Positions 27,662-35,262 of a stretch of 58,344 bases of DNA are shown piece after piece (the first letter of the stretch is position 1; each line of letters opens with the position of its first letter). Source of the stretch: Promethearchaeota archaeon (lineage in GTDB: Archaea; Asgardarchaeota; Lokiarchaeia; Sigyniarchaeales; SOKP01); contig JABCSY010000011.1 in the NCBI GenBank assembly GCA_018238625.1, forward strand, positions 1 through 58,344. The letters run 5' to 3'. Position numbers and translations under genes: made by a program. The notes under the pieces are model-generated. The model did not search any database, was not told the DNA's origin, and saw only the letters and a program-made list of their open reading frames with translations.

Positions 27662-28288
27662 ATGAAAGACCTAATAAAGTCAATCGAATCATTAAAAAAT
27701 AGCAATATATCAAACGTCGTAGATACTCGCATTAAGCAATTTATTTCTGTTAAAAAGAAAGGAATTCCTGAAATATTTAAAGAATTATGTTTTTGCATAA
27801 TGACAGCTAATTGTGGGGCAGCGAAATGTATCGAGGTAAACGATCGAATAGATAAAGGATTCTTGAATCTATCGGAAGAAGAATTGGTTAATAAATTTAA
27901 AGAATATGGTTATCGCTTTCCTAATATTAGAGCAAAGTATATTGTGGAAGCTCGAAACTATATCTTCGAGTTAGAAAGCATAATAAATTCTAATGTAGAT
28001 GAAATTAAATTAAGAGAATGGGTTGTAAAAAATATTAAAGGCTTAGGATACAAAGAAGCGAGTCATTTTTTGCGAAACATAGGTTATAAAAACTTGGCAA
28101 TAATTGACTTCCATATCGTCGATCTCTTAGTAAAATACAATTTAATAGAAAAACCTAAATCTATGACCAAAAGGAAATATTTAGAAATTGAGAATGTTCT
28201 CAAACAAATTGGAAAAGAATTATGTCTGGACATGGCCAAGTTGGATTTATACTTATGGTATAAAGAAACAGGAAAAGTGCTAAAATAA
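27662..28288 (+). CDS. ogg: Archaeal 8-oxoguanine DNA glycosylase/AP lyase (Ogg2)
   Basis: 208 residues, the usual Ogg2 length. The helix-hairpin-helix reads GLGYKEASHFLRNIG at about 128-142, with its Lys as the Schiff-base nucleophile, and the catalytic Asp is in AIIDFHIVDLL shortly after. The N-terminal part CFCIMTANCGAAKC matches the LxxxQTS-like helix of the family, and the chain ends with LYLWYKETGKVLK, as in MjaOgg-type enzymes. It removes 8-oxoguanine from DNA and cuts at the abasic site in base-excision repair. It is divergent from the PfkB gene. Confidence 0.88.
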   Translation: MKDLIKSIESLKNSNISNVVDTRIKQFISVKKKGIPEIFKELCFCIMTANCGAAKCIEVNDRIDKGFLNLSEEELVNKFKEYGYRFPNIRAKYIVEARNYIFELESIINSNVDEIKLREWVVKNIKGLGYKEASHFLRNIGYKNLAIIDFHIVDLLVKYNLIEKPKSMTKRKYLEIENVLKQIGKELCLDMAKLDLYLWYKETGKVLK

Positions 28289-28296
28289 AAATCAAA

Positions 28297-28569
28297 TTAC
28301 TTTAATACACTATCTAAAGGTAAATCTAAATCTATTTCAGCGTTTTTTAATCGTTTCATAAACTCAATGGTTCCAAGCTCATTTATCATTAATTCTAGCA
28401 GATTCTGGTATAGCGCTTCCAAATTATCTTGTCCGACTTGGAAGTAAATGTTCTCATGAGATAGGTTAATCTTTAAAACTTCGTATAACCCTTGAATGCA
28501 TTCCTTAATATTTTCAAAATTAGTTATTGATTTTTTTGTTAATTCGAATACATCATCCATATTATCCAT
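28297..28569 (-). CDS. Hypothetical helical protein, 90 residues
   Basis: An acidic, helical protein (NIKECIQGLYEVLKI, NLEALYQNLLELMIN) with no recognised motif. ATG 28569 or the in-frame ATG 28560 could start it. It is convergent with the glycosylase gene with an 8-base gap, so the two probably share a terminator region. Confidence 0.5.
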   Translation of the reverse strand: MDNMDDVFELTKKSITNFENIKECIQGLYEVLKINLSHENIYFQVGQDNLEALYQNLLELMINELGTIEFMKRLKNAEIDLDLPLDSVLK

Positions 28570-28807
28570 TTTTTATACTTACCTCTTAAATGAGATAAAA
28601 AAATTCATGCTTAAAAATTGCTGGATATTTAAAGAATTATGTGATCAAGCAACAAACCAACTAAAAATAGAAAATTTTTATTAAACGGTTTTTTTAAAAT
28701 AACCTTAAAACTCAAATATAAATAGATTTAATTTTTTTACTTATTTGACTTTTTGAATAAACATCAACTTTTATCTTTAATTAATCAACTCTAAACACTT
28801 AACACTT

Positions 28808-29857
28808 ATGAATGTGGAAAAAGGATTAATAAACGCAATTGTTTACACGGAGATACACGACGCTTTAGGACCAAATCCTATTTATTGGTCTCCTTCTAAT
28901 TTACCAGAAAACATTAGAATGCTAGTTGGAATTAAAACTGTCACGATCCTTACTGGCGATCAAGGCATTACACCCGAATCTCTCTTTATTATTCCCTTTC
29001 CGTCTTTAAGGTTAAAAGGATTAATAAGATATATTGAAAGGGAAGACGAAACCCGAAGAGGGGGGTATGCAAGGTCAGCTATTACCTTCTTGTTTAAAGA
29101 AGAGGACGATATTATATTCTATAAATATTTGGTTTATCTTAAATCTCCTTTCAACGAAGTAGCGAGAAAAATTATAGAATTAGAAAAGCAACATGTTGAT
29201 AGTGAGAGAATATTTGAAGAAATAAAATTATTAGGAGATAGCATTAGTAAGATACTCGAAGATTATAGAAGTAAAGAGATCTCTCCACATTCTATCGAAG
29301 AATTTCCGGAACATAGAGATAAAAAAATAGAGGAAGTTAAGTTTAAATTCAAATTAGTGGTTTTAGGAGACCCTGGCGTGGGAAAAACATCAACTATTTT
29401 ACGATTTTCCGATAACGCATTTCTTAGCACTTATATTCCAACCATGGGTGTCAATATCACTGAGAAAAGCTTTCGCGTTAAAGATATCGTCCTTGAAGTG
29501 ATATTATGGGATATAGCGGGACAATCTAAGTTCCAAATGATGAGAAAACACTTTTATCAGGGCTCAGAAGCTATTATACTCATTTTTGATTTGACTAATC
29601 CAATTTCTTTTAAAAGCATCAAGAAATGGTACAATGATGTAATAAAGAATATGGATAAGCAGCCCAAAATGATAGGTTATGTTTTTGGAAACAAAAGCGA
29701 TTTAGTGGAAGAAAGGAAAGTTCAGGAAAGCGAAGGACTCGCTTTAGCAAAGGAGCTAAACCTTGAATACATAGAAACTAGCGCTTTAACAGGAAGTAAC
29801 GTTGAATACGCTTTTTATAAAATAGCAGAAGCAGTAATTGAAATGAAACACATTTAG
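28808..29857 (+). CDS. Longin-like / Rab-like GTPase fusion protein
   Basis: 349 residues. The N-terminal longin-like domain at about 3-125 has GPNPIYWSP, KTVTILTGD and FIIPFPSLRLKGL, shared with the proteins at 1-368 and 13449-14867. A helical linker at about 120-175 leads to a Ras/Rab-like GTPase at about 178-345: G1 GDPGVGKT, switch-I Thr in YIPTMGVN, G3 WDIAGQ with Gln, G4 NKSD and G5 ETSA. All five boxes are intact, so it should bind and hydrolyse GTP. The C terminus EAVIEMKHI has no Cys, so Rab-type prenylation is excluded. A nitroreductase gene follows 23 bases later. Confidence 0.88.
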   Translation: MNVEKGLINAIVYTEIHDALGPNPIYWSPSNLPENIRMLVGIKTVTILTGDQGITPESLFIIPFPSLRLKGLIRYIEREDETRRGGYARSAITFLFKEEDDIIFYKYLVYLKSPFNEVARKIIELEKQHVDSERIFEEIKLLGDSISKILEDYRSKEISPHSIEEFPEHRDKKIEEVKFKFKLVVLGDPGVGKTSTILRFSDNAFLSTYIPTMGVNITEKSFRVKDIVLEVILWDIAGQSKFQMMRKHFYQGSEAIILIFDLTNPISFKSIKKWYNDVIKNMDKQPKMIGYVFGNKSDLVEERKVQESEGLALAKELNLEYIETSALTGSNVEYAFYKIAEAVIEMKHI

Positions 29858-29880
29858 ATAAAATATAAAGGTAATAAAAT

Positions 29881-30456
29881 ATGAATATTGAAGAAGCAAT
29901 TTATAAAAGAAGGACGATTCGTAGATTTAAACAAGAACCAATATCGATCGAAATCCTAAAAAAACTAATTGATTACGCTCGAGTTGCTCCAATGGCTCGA
30001 AACGTTCAAGGTCTCGAGTTTGTTATAATTGAAAATAGTGAAATGAGAGAAAAATTATTTGAATTAATTAAATTTGCCGGTTCTTTACCCGAAGACCAGC
30101 GAACTCCAGAATCAGGGAGGGAACCTACAGCCTACATAATAGTACTTGTTAATACGGAAATTAAACCCTCATTTTTTGATTTTGATGTTGGAGCCGCGGT
30201 GGAAAATATATTATTAGGCGCTGTCAAATACGGAATTGGGTGTTGTTGGATGGCTAACATCAAAGTAAGAAAAATAAAATCGCTATTACAAGTTCCAGAT
30301 CAATATCAAGTTAAACACGTAATCAGTTTAGGATACCCTGATGAGGAATCGTTTATGGAACCTTATGAAGATTCATATAAATATTGGAAAAATCCCGACG
30401 GTACTATGCATGTACCAAAAAGAGATTTGAATGATGTGATTTTCAAAATTTTTTAA
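29881..30456 (+). CDS. Nitroreductase-family flavoprotein
   Basis: 191 residues. The N terminus IYKRRTIRRFKQEPI with APMARNVQGLEFVII, and the C-terminal GIGCCWMANIKVRKIKSLLQVP, are the FMN-binding features of the nitroreductase superfamily. Members reduce varied substrates with NAD(P)H. The physiological substrate is unknown. It lies 23 bases after the Rab-like GTPase gene and may be co-transcribed with it. Confidence 0.82.
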   Translation: MNIEEAIYKRRTIRRFKQEPISIEILKKLIDYARVAPMARNVQGLEFVIIENSEMREKLFELIKFAGSLPEDQRTPESGREPTAYIIVLVNTEIKPSFFDFDVGAAVENILLGAVKYGIGCCWMANIKVRKIKSLLQVPDQYQVKHVISLGYPDEESFMEPYEDSYKYWKNPDGTMHVPKRDLNDVIFKIF

Positions 30457-30566
30457 ATTAGAAATAATTTTTTTAAAGCAAGATTATCCCTTAACTTCTC
30501 TTTTTCCGTCTCTAATTATGTTAAGATTAACAATTACTAATTGATAGTTTTTGGAGTATTATTTAA

Positions 30567-30770
30567 AGGTACCTACCCCACCCTAGATTTTGGTTTTAAG
30601 TTGTTTTTGTGAAAAAAGATCAAAAATCTTTTTTTAAAACATCTTCCCTTTGATACTTTGTAACCTAACTCAAATTTAAGCTTTATTCCCCAGAATTGAG
30701 GACAAATTTTATTATGTCCTCAATGTTGGAGAATAATTATTGGTAACATTAAAAATGGGGTTCAGATTTT
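30567..30770 (-). ncRNA. Candidate structured RNA, copy B
   Basis: On the minus strand, a CCCC box (RC of 30757-30760) is followed by a 9-base-pair hairpin (30695-30703 with 30716-30724, 12-base loop), an AGGGAAGA motif, a hairpin of AAAAAAGAT with ATCTTTTTT, and finally AAAACCAAAATCTAGGGTGGGG TAGG at 30572-30583 and just above. The same order of parts with different stem sequences occurs in copy A at 32461-32590. No minus-strand gene lies downstream, so a riboswitch is unlikely. It may be an independent small RNA or the end of a mobile element. Confidence 0.35.
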
Positions 30771-30997
30771 CGTTTTCATAAAATTTCTTTTCTTATCTAT
30801 ATGAAATACGATTATCAATTACCAAAAATTTATATAAGTTTAAATTCTTCTATTTTTTACTGGTTTGAAAATAAAGATAAAAAAGATATTTTCTTTTCAG
30901 TCCTCCGAGCTTATAGACTCGTCCCAATCGAAAATAGGCTCCTAAATGAGAGATAAATGGGACCTTATACTATAATATAAAACCAAAACGAAGGAAA

Positions 30998-31027
30998 ATG
31001 ACAGAAACTCAACTTGATATAATATGA
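30998..31027 (+). promoter_or_regulatory. Nine-codon leader frame overlapping the next start
   Basis: ATG 30998 opens MTETQLDII and stops at TGA 31025-31027, which overlaps the ATG at 31024 in the arrangement ATGA. AAGGA lies directly before it at 30991-30995, while the downstream ATG has no purine-rich site of its own. Translational coupling or a leader peptide is possible. Confidence 0.35.
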
Positions 31028-31587
31028 CTCCACAGAAAAGCCCTACCAAAAGTCCTAAGTTAAGTAAAAATAAATTTAACTTAAAAAAGCTATCTATGCG
31101 AGAGTTTGAAGCCTTTCTGATTTTTTTAAGGCACGAAGGAGAAGAATTAAGTGTTTTAAAAAAGTTTATAGATTTGAGTTTTGATCACACAAGCAGAACA
31201 AAAGGTTACGATTACATAAATGTCTTATGCCAGAAAGGTTTTGCTTATAAGAAAACGACTCCTGAAAAGGGAAAAAAAGTAACGAGGATTTTTATAAGAA
31301 AACAAATTAGAAGAGAATACGAAAAATTTATATTACCCACGATTGGAAGCATAAAAGAATCTTTGGAAGATGTCTTCGAGGAATACATAGACGACCTTAA
31401 AGATGTGGAAAAAATACGCGAGAAATTTAGAGCATACACTGAAAATGTTATATTATCAATTAGTAATTTATTAGTAAACGAGTCTGCAAAAACTTTAAAC
31501 ACTAAACGATTTCATAAAAAACTAAACAACACGATTTGGAAATATTTTAGGGCTGAAATGTTAAAATACGAAATGTTCTCAAAATAA
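31024..31587 (+). CDS. Winged-helix DNA-binding protein
   Basis: 187 residues. A basic N-terminal tail (TPQKSPTKSPKLSKNK) precedes a winged-helix core at about 27-100: MREFEAFLIFLRHEGEE, the recognition-helix-like SFDHTSRTKGYDYINVLCQKGF, and a wing KGKKVTRIFIRK. The remaining 85 residues are long helices, probably for dimerisation (IGSIKESLEDVFEEYIDDL). This resembles MarR/TrmB-type archaeal regulators. Its target is unknown. It is followed after 76 bases by a membrane-protein gene. Confidence 0.65.
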   Translation: MTPQKSPTKSPKLSKNKFNLKKLSMREFEAFLIFLRHEGEELSVLKKFIDLSFDHTSRTKGYDYINVLCQKGFAYKKTTPEKGKKVTRIFIRKQIRREYEKFILPTIGSIKESLEDVFEEYIDDLKDVEKIREKFRAYTENVILSISNLLVNESAKTLNTKRFHKKLNNTIWKYFRAEMLKYEMFSK

Positions 31588-31663
31588 AAGGGAATAATTT
31601 ATAAAATCTAACAGCTAGTTTAATTTACTAAAATTTTATATTTAATTAAAAGACGGGGATAAA

Positions 31664-32389
31664 TTGTTACTTCAGAGCGCTTTGTCAGAAAGAATAATTA
31701 TAGTTATTTTATTCCAGATATGGCCAATTGTATATGATTCTTTTTTTGCGTATAAATTATTAAAACGCGCAAAAAATCGATCAACAGCTACTCTAAGTTG
31801 CCTTTTTAGTTTTAATGCACTTGCTTTTTTCCTTGGTTTTGTTTCAATTTTTCTTGCCAACACACCTTTTGCATATCTCTGTTATATAATCGCTTTTTAT
31901 AGTTTGATATTCGCTCATAGTTTCATAGTAATCTTTAGTTGGCTTCTGGTAAAAATTGACGAGAAAACATCTTACAAAAAATATTTCTTAGGGATTTTGA
32001 TTTATGGAATCTTTTCAACTTATGTCTTCTGGGTAGGAATATTTTTCGAAGGGATTAGATACGATTCTGGTACAGGTTGGATACCTGTTTTTAGCTGGTT
32101 ATTTCTTTTTATCAGTTATAGCTATATAATAATTTTTTTAATCGTTCCCGAAATAATTTTAGCAGTCAAGCTAATAAATTTATTTGAGGGTAAACTATTA
32201 AAACGCCGAATTAAATTGTTTATAATTAGCACGTTTTCAGAACTTGCTATTGTACTTTTCATAGTTTTATATAATACTTGGATAGACAATAATCTTGTTT
32301 TCAAGGTAATTTATTTTTTAATAACGCAACCCGTAGGCACTCTAGCAGCTTATTTTATTTACAGGAGCTTTGGAAAAGGATTGGAATAA
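31664..32389 (+). CDS. Membrane protein with about seven helices
   Basis: 241 residues from a TTG at 31664; no ATG is available near the N terminus. Hydrophobic segments recur throughout at about 10-30, 40-60, 65-95, 105-125, 135-165, 185-205 and 212-232. Few charged residues lie within helices. The family is not recognised; the layout is similar to seven-helix sensory or GtrA-size membrane modules, but no motif supports this. It may be co-expressed with the winged-helix regulator upstream. Confidence 0.55.
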   Translation: MLLQSALSERIIIVILFQIWPIVYDSFFAYKLLKRAKNRSTATLSCLFSFNALAFFLGFVSIFLANTPFAYLCYIIAFYSLIFAHSFIVIFSWLLVKIDEKTSYKKYFLGILIYGIFSTYVFWVGIFFEGIRYDSGTGWIPVFSWLFLFISYSYIIIFLIVPEIILAVKLINLFEGKLLKRRIKLFIISTFSELAIVLFIVLYNTWIDNNLVFKVIYFLITQPVGTLAAYFIYRSFGKGLE

Positions 32390-32460
32390 TTTAATGTAAA
32401 TATTAAAAATTCTATTTTATACTCTTATACTTGATTAGATTAACGCTAAATAGTTTAAAA

Positions 32461-32590
32461 GGTGACTCCTAGCCCCGCGACCTAATAATAAGGTCATAAA
32501 CTAAATAGGGAGAGAAGGGTGAAACGAAGTGTGCGTTCAAACACACTACCAAAAGACAAAAATCCAGGGTGGGGCAGGAGTCTTTGTTAT
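32461..32590 (+). ncRNA. Candidate structured RNA, copy A
   Basis: A closing stem pairs GACTCCT (32464-32470) with AGGAGTC (32576-32582) and, after a bulged A, GCCCC (32472-32476) with GGGGC (32571-32575). Inside are a hairpin GACCT/AGGTC (32479-32483, 32491-32495), the motif AGGGAGA, and a hairpin AGTGTG/CACACT (32528-32533, 32542-32547). A TATA-like TTATACTT lies about 30 bases before and a T-rich stretch follows. The region is GC-richer than its surroundings. The parts recur in copy B at 30567-30770 on the other strand. I find no RNase P, SRP, 5S or tRNA signature. Confidence 0.5.
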
Positions 32591-32726
32591 TTGTTAGTTT
32601 TATATTTCTGTCTATTTTTCTCTAATTCTCCCTTTAGTTGTAATTATTATTATTACATACTCTAATAAACTTTTGTGTGATTTAAATTAAAGATTAAGTT
32701 AATTTTTTTTCTGAGTAATGATAATA

Positions 32727-33446
32727 TTAAAGTTTTTGAAGAACATTTAAAGCAATTTCCGTTGAGATTTTTGCTTCTTCTACAGTAACCATTCCAATCG
32801 TCGAACAACATATATTATGCTCAGAGATATATTCATAAGCTTTACGCGGTTCTAACTTACCTGCTGCTAAAGTTTTCATTCCTATAAAATAATGATCCTT
32901 ATGGTTATTTACAATGTTTTCTAACTTTTTTTGTTCTCCCATGAACATTCCTCGAGCGTTAAAGGGGATTAGAAAAGCTTTAACGTAAGGAAGGTGTTCG
33001 AAGGCGTATTCTAAAGTAGAAATTGGGTTATGAGCGGCAATACCGGGAATAATCCCTCTTGATTTAATATCGTCTAATAGCTTTATTAATTTATCGTCCT
33101 TCTTATCTGAAATCATTCCGTGCGCGAAAATTAACTTAGCATCAAGATTTGCAAGTTCTTCAATTAATGGATCGGGTCCAGGAAAAGTAGAGCCTGTTAT
33201 TACAAAATCGTCGTGAGTTTCTGCCATTATTCTTGCAGCTTCAGTAACTTTACCCGCGGGCACTAATTCTATACCACGCCCTCCAGCTTCATAGCACGCT
33301 TCTAATATCTCCAGTACTGCTTCCGGGTTATTCAAAAACTTTTTGCGGTAAATTCGTGCGTTTTTTCCAAACTGCGAAGCCCCTAAAAAAGGGGAAGTCC
33401 CTGTCGAAACTAATGGGATTTGTTGGCCTTCTATTTCGTAAAATAT
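32727..33446 (-). CDS. TIM-barrel-like protein, start codon uncertain
   Basis: A frame opened at TTG 33335 would begin inside the domain. The same frame continues upstream to a stop at 33453-33455 and encodes IFYEIEGQQIPLVSTGTSPFLGASQFG before the conserved LNNPEAVLEILEACYEAGGRGIELV. There is no ATG, GTG or TTG in that extension; ATA at 33446 or GTT at 33449 would be needed, and an out-of-frame ATG lies at 33454. The strand-helix pattern (VITGSTFPG, LIFAHGMIS, GIAAHNPIS, FIGMKTLAAG, TIGMVTVEEA) fits a TIM barrel of the aldolase or aldo-keto type. The function is unknown. Confidence 0.6.
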   Translation of the reverse strand: MFYEIEGQQIPLVSTGTSPFLGASQFGKNARIYRKKFLNNPEAVLEILEACYEAGGRGIELVPAGKVTEAARIMAETHDDFVITGSTFPGPDPLIEELANLDAKLIFAHGMISDKKDDKLIKLLDDIKSRGIIPGIAAHNPISTLEYAFEHLPYVKAFLIPFNARGMFMGEQKKLENIVNNHKDHYFIGMKTLAAGKLEPRKAYEYISEHNICCSTIGMVTVEEAKISTEIALNVLQKL

Positions 33447-33752
33447 AACATCTCAACTTTAATTTGTTAGTCTTAAGAAAAATCTATCAAATAATTTTAA
33501 TGAATTATAAAAAATATAAAAAGGTGCTCATCTAAATTAAATTAAATTAATTAAAGAAAAGTGTATAAAAATCTAAAAGATCATGTTAATTTAGGGTTTT
33601 TGATTATAAATTTAGAAAAAGAAGAAATTAATCTTTTTGAATGAAGTGAAAAAACAACGAGACACTTGAAAATTAATTCTCTTGAAGAAATTGATTGAGA
33701 AAGAATCAATAGATTGCTGAAACTTATAAAATAAGTGAAAATTAAGAAAGAA
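33447..33752. other. Intergenic region with an orphan promoter-like copy
   Basis: This stretch holds the duplicated promoter-like sequence described separately and no convincing gene. The plus-strand sequence after that copy has stops in all frames within short distances. Confidence 0.4.
33492..33572 (+). repeat. Duplicated promoter/leader region, orphan copy
   Basis: It runs from AATTTTAATGAATT to GTGTATAAAAAT and parallels the region directly before the CocE-like gene at 35172-35262, with shared TATA-like blocks and a small length difference. Here the sequence after GTGTATAAAA is ATC instead of ATG, and no plus-strand gene follows. Confidence 0.6.
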
Positions 33753-34784
33753 TTAAAGGTTCAACCTATTAGATGCCATGTCTATCCATTTATTAAAAAG
33801 TTTAAAATAATTTTTAAAGATTTCTTCAATAGATTGCTCTATTACCTCTGCTTTGTCAATTATTTTAAAATTATCCAGAATTTGCTGAAATTCTTGTATA
33901 AATTTTATGCTGCATTTCTTACACAAACTACCTTTTAGAGATGTAAAGAAATCTGGGTTAAACTTCTTTACTTTTCGATAGCCTTTCGTTGTAACCATCT
34001 TTTGGACTTTGTATATTTCCCCTACAGGATCTAATAAGCCTTTCCTATATTCTGTTTCTAAATGTGGTGCTTTGAATTTATAACCTGAATAAGCGGATAT
34101 TGGAATTTTACCGTTGATTTCCCAGATAAGTTTTTTAATCTTTTGAGCACAAATAAATTCCTGATTCTCCTTTACTTCCATACTTATTCCACAATACAAA
34201 CATTCATCAATCTTATTTTTTTCGAGTAAATGCTTCATTTTCTTCAAACTCGAAGAATTAATAGTTAAATTAATCATATTTGGAGTTGTTGATCTAATAT
34301 CTCTCTCACCTTTGACAATTTGAAGGCTCTCCCTAATCTTTTTATCATCAAATGACAGTTTGGTTGCTTTTTCTAAATAAAAAATTGCCTTTTCTTTATC
34401 TCCTAAATAATAATACATTAAACCAGCCCCATACCAACACCATTTATTTTTAGGCGTGATTTCTCGAGCTTTTTCATAAGCTTTAAGAGCCTCATCGAAT
34501 TGTGCATCTGTTTTGTAGGCAACTGCTAAATTAATCCAAGCTTGAGAATTTTGAGGGTCAATCTTAACCGCTGTTATATAATTCTCAAATGCTTTTTTCA
34601 AATTCCTTAATCGAAAATATGCAAATCCAGTATTACTCCATGCCCATACATTGGTAGGATCAAATAATTTTGCTTTTTTATATGCTTTTAAAGAACGTTT
34701 ATATTCTCCTTTATTAGAAAACTCTAAACCCTTATTAATATATCCTTGAGCGTAAGCTTTATCTTTTTTCATTAAGAAAACCAC
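33753..34784 (-). CDS. TPR protein with C-terminal Cys-rich domain
   Basis: 343 residues; ATG 34784 or the in-frame ATG 34772 may start it. Residues at about 10-160 form four tetratricopeptide repeats, each with the A/G and P pattern (KAYKKAKLFDPTN, NYITAVKIDPQN, KAYEKAREITPKN, FYLEKATKLSFDD). The C-terminal part from about 185 has Cys pairs CLYCG and CKKC about 100 residues apart, which could bind one zinc. TPRs mediate protein-protein contacts. The C-terminal domain is not recognised. Confidence 0.75.
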   Translation of the reverse strand: MVFLMKKDKAYAQGYINKGLEFSNKGEYKRSLKAYKKAKLFDPTNVWAWSNTGFAYFRLRNLKKAFENYITAVKIDPQNSQAWINLAVAYKTDAQFDEALKAYEKAREITPKNKWCWYGAGLMYYYLGDKEKAIFYLEKATKLSFDDKKIRESLQIVKGERDIRSTTPNMINLTINSSSLKKMKHLLEKNKIDECLYCGISMEVKENQEFICAQKIKKLIWEINGKIPISAYSGYKFKAPHLETEYRKGLLDPVGEIYKVQKMVTTKGYRKVKKFNPDFFTSLKGSLCKKCSIKFIQEFQQILDNFKIIDKAEVIEQSIEEIFKNYFKLFNKWIDMASNRLNL

Positions 34785-34866
34785 TATTATAGTTCAAATA
34801 TTTGAAATTTTTACATTATGGAATTTAAATAATATAATTAATATTAAAAAAAAGAGAATAAAAATT

Positions 34867-35064
34867 TTATCCTAGATATTTTTGGAGAAAATTCCAAATA
34901 ATTTTGTTTGTTCCTTCTGGAGCTTTAATATTAAAAGAATTAGCCATTCTTGGAATAGTTTCCAACGTTAAATCAGATATTAGCCCATGAATAGGATTTA
35001 CATCTCTTTGAATTGGCTTTTTAAGTTTTAAATCCTCTTTAAAATAATTACTATTTGAAGAATC
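34867..35064 (-). pseudogene. Remnant of a protein C terminus
   Basis: A 65-codon frame on the minus strand, with a stop directly upstream at 35065-35067 and no start codon. It encodes, in part, KPIQRDVNPIHGLISDLTLE, then IPRMANSFNIKAPEG and a natural-looking end IIWNFLQKYLG before the stop at 34867-34869. It reads like a real protein tail cut off from its gene. The parent family is not recognised. Confidence 0.45.
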
Positions 35065-35171
35065 TCAAAAAAAAAGCTCTATAGTTTAAAACTTATTAAA
35101 AGTTGATTCAAAATAAAATTAACAATTTGATTTACTCCATATTGCTATGCAAATCACATTATTGTTAAGAA
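35065..35171. other. AT-rich spacer
   Basis: Short AT-rich sequence between the remnant and the promoter copy of the CocE-like gene. I see nothing coding in it. Confidence 0.4.
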
Positions 35172-35262
35172 AATTTTAATGAATTAAAAAAATTATAAAA
35201 AGATATACATCCAAATTAAACTAAATATAATCAAATTAAATAGAGAAAAAGTGTATAAAAAT
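35172..35262 (+). promoter_or_regulatory. Promoter/leader of the CocE-like gene (repeat copy)
   Basis: The TATA-like AATTATAAAAAG lies at about 35190-35202, and the leader ends in GTGTATAAAAATG with the start ATG at 35261. A similar sequence occurs at 33492-33572, which shows a local duplication. Confidence 0.5.

Noticed and set aside
32528..32547. T-loop-like GTTCAAA in a hairpin, suggesting a tRNA
   Set aside because: The flanking bases do not form a 5-base-pair stem around a 7-base loop, and no acceptor stem or anticodon arm can be built.
32461..32590. RNase P or SRP RNA
   Set aside because: The conserved GAGGAAAGUC and ACAGAA boxes of RNase P and the SRP helix-8 motif are absent, and the element occurs twice.
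33735..33938. Plus-strand frame of 67 codons
   Set aside because: It overlaps the 3' end of the TPR gene on the other strand and has a low-complexity Phe/Lys composition.
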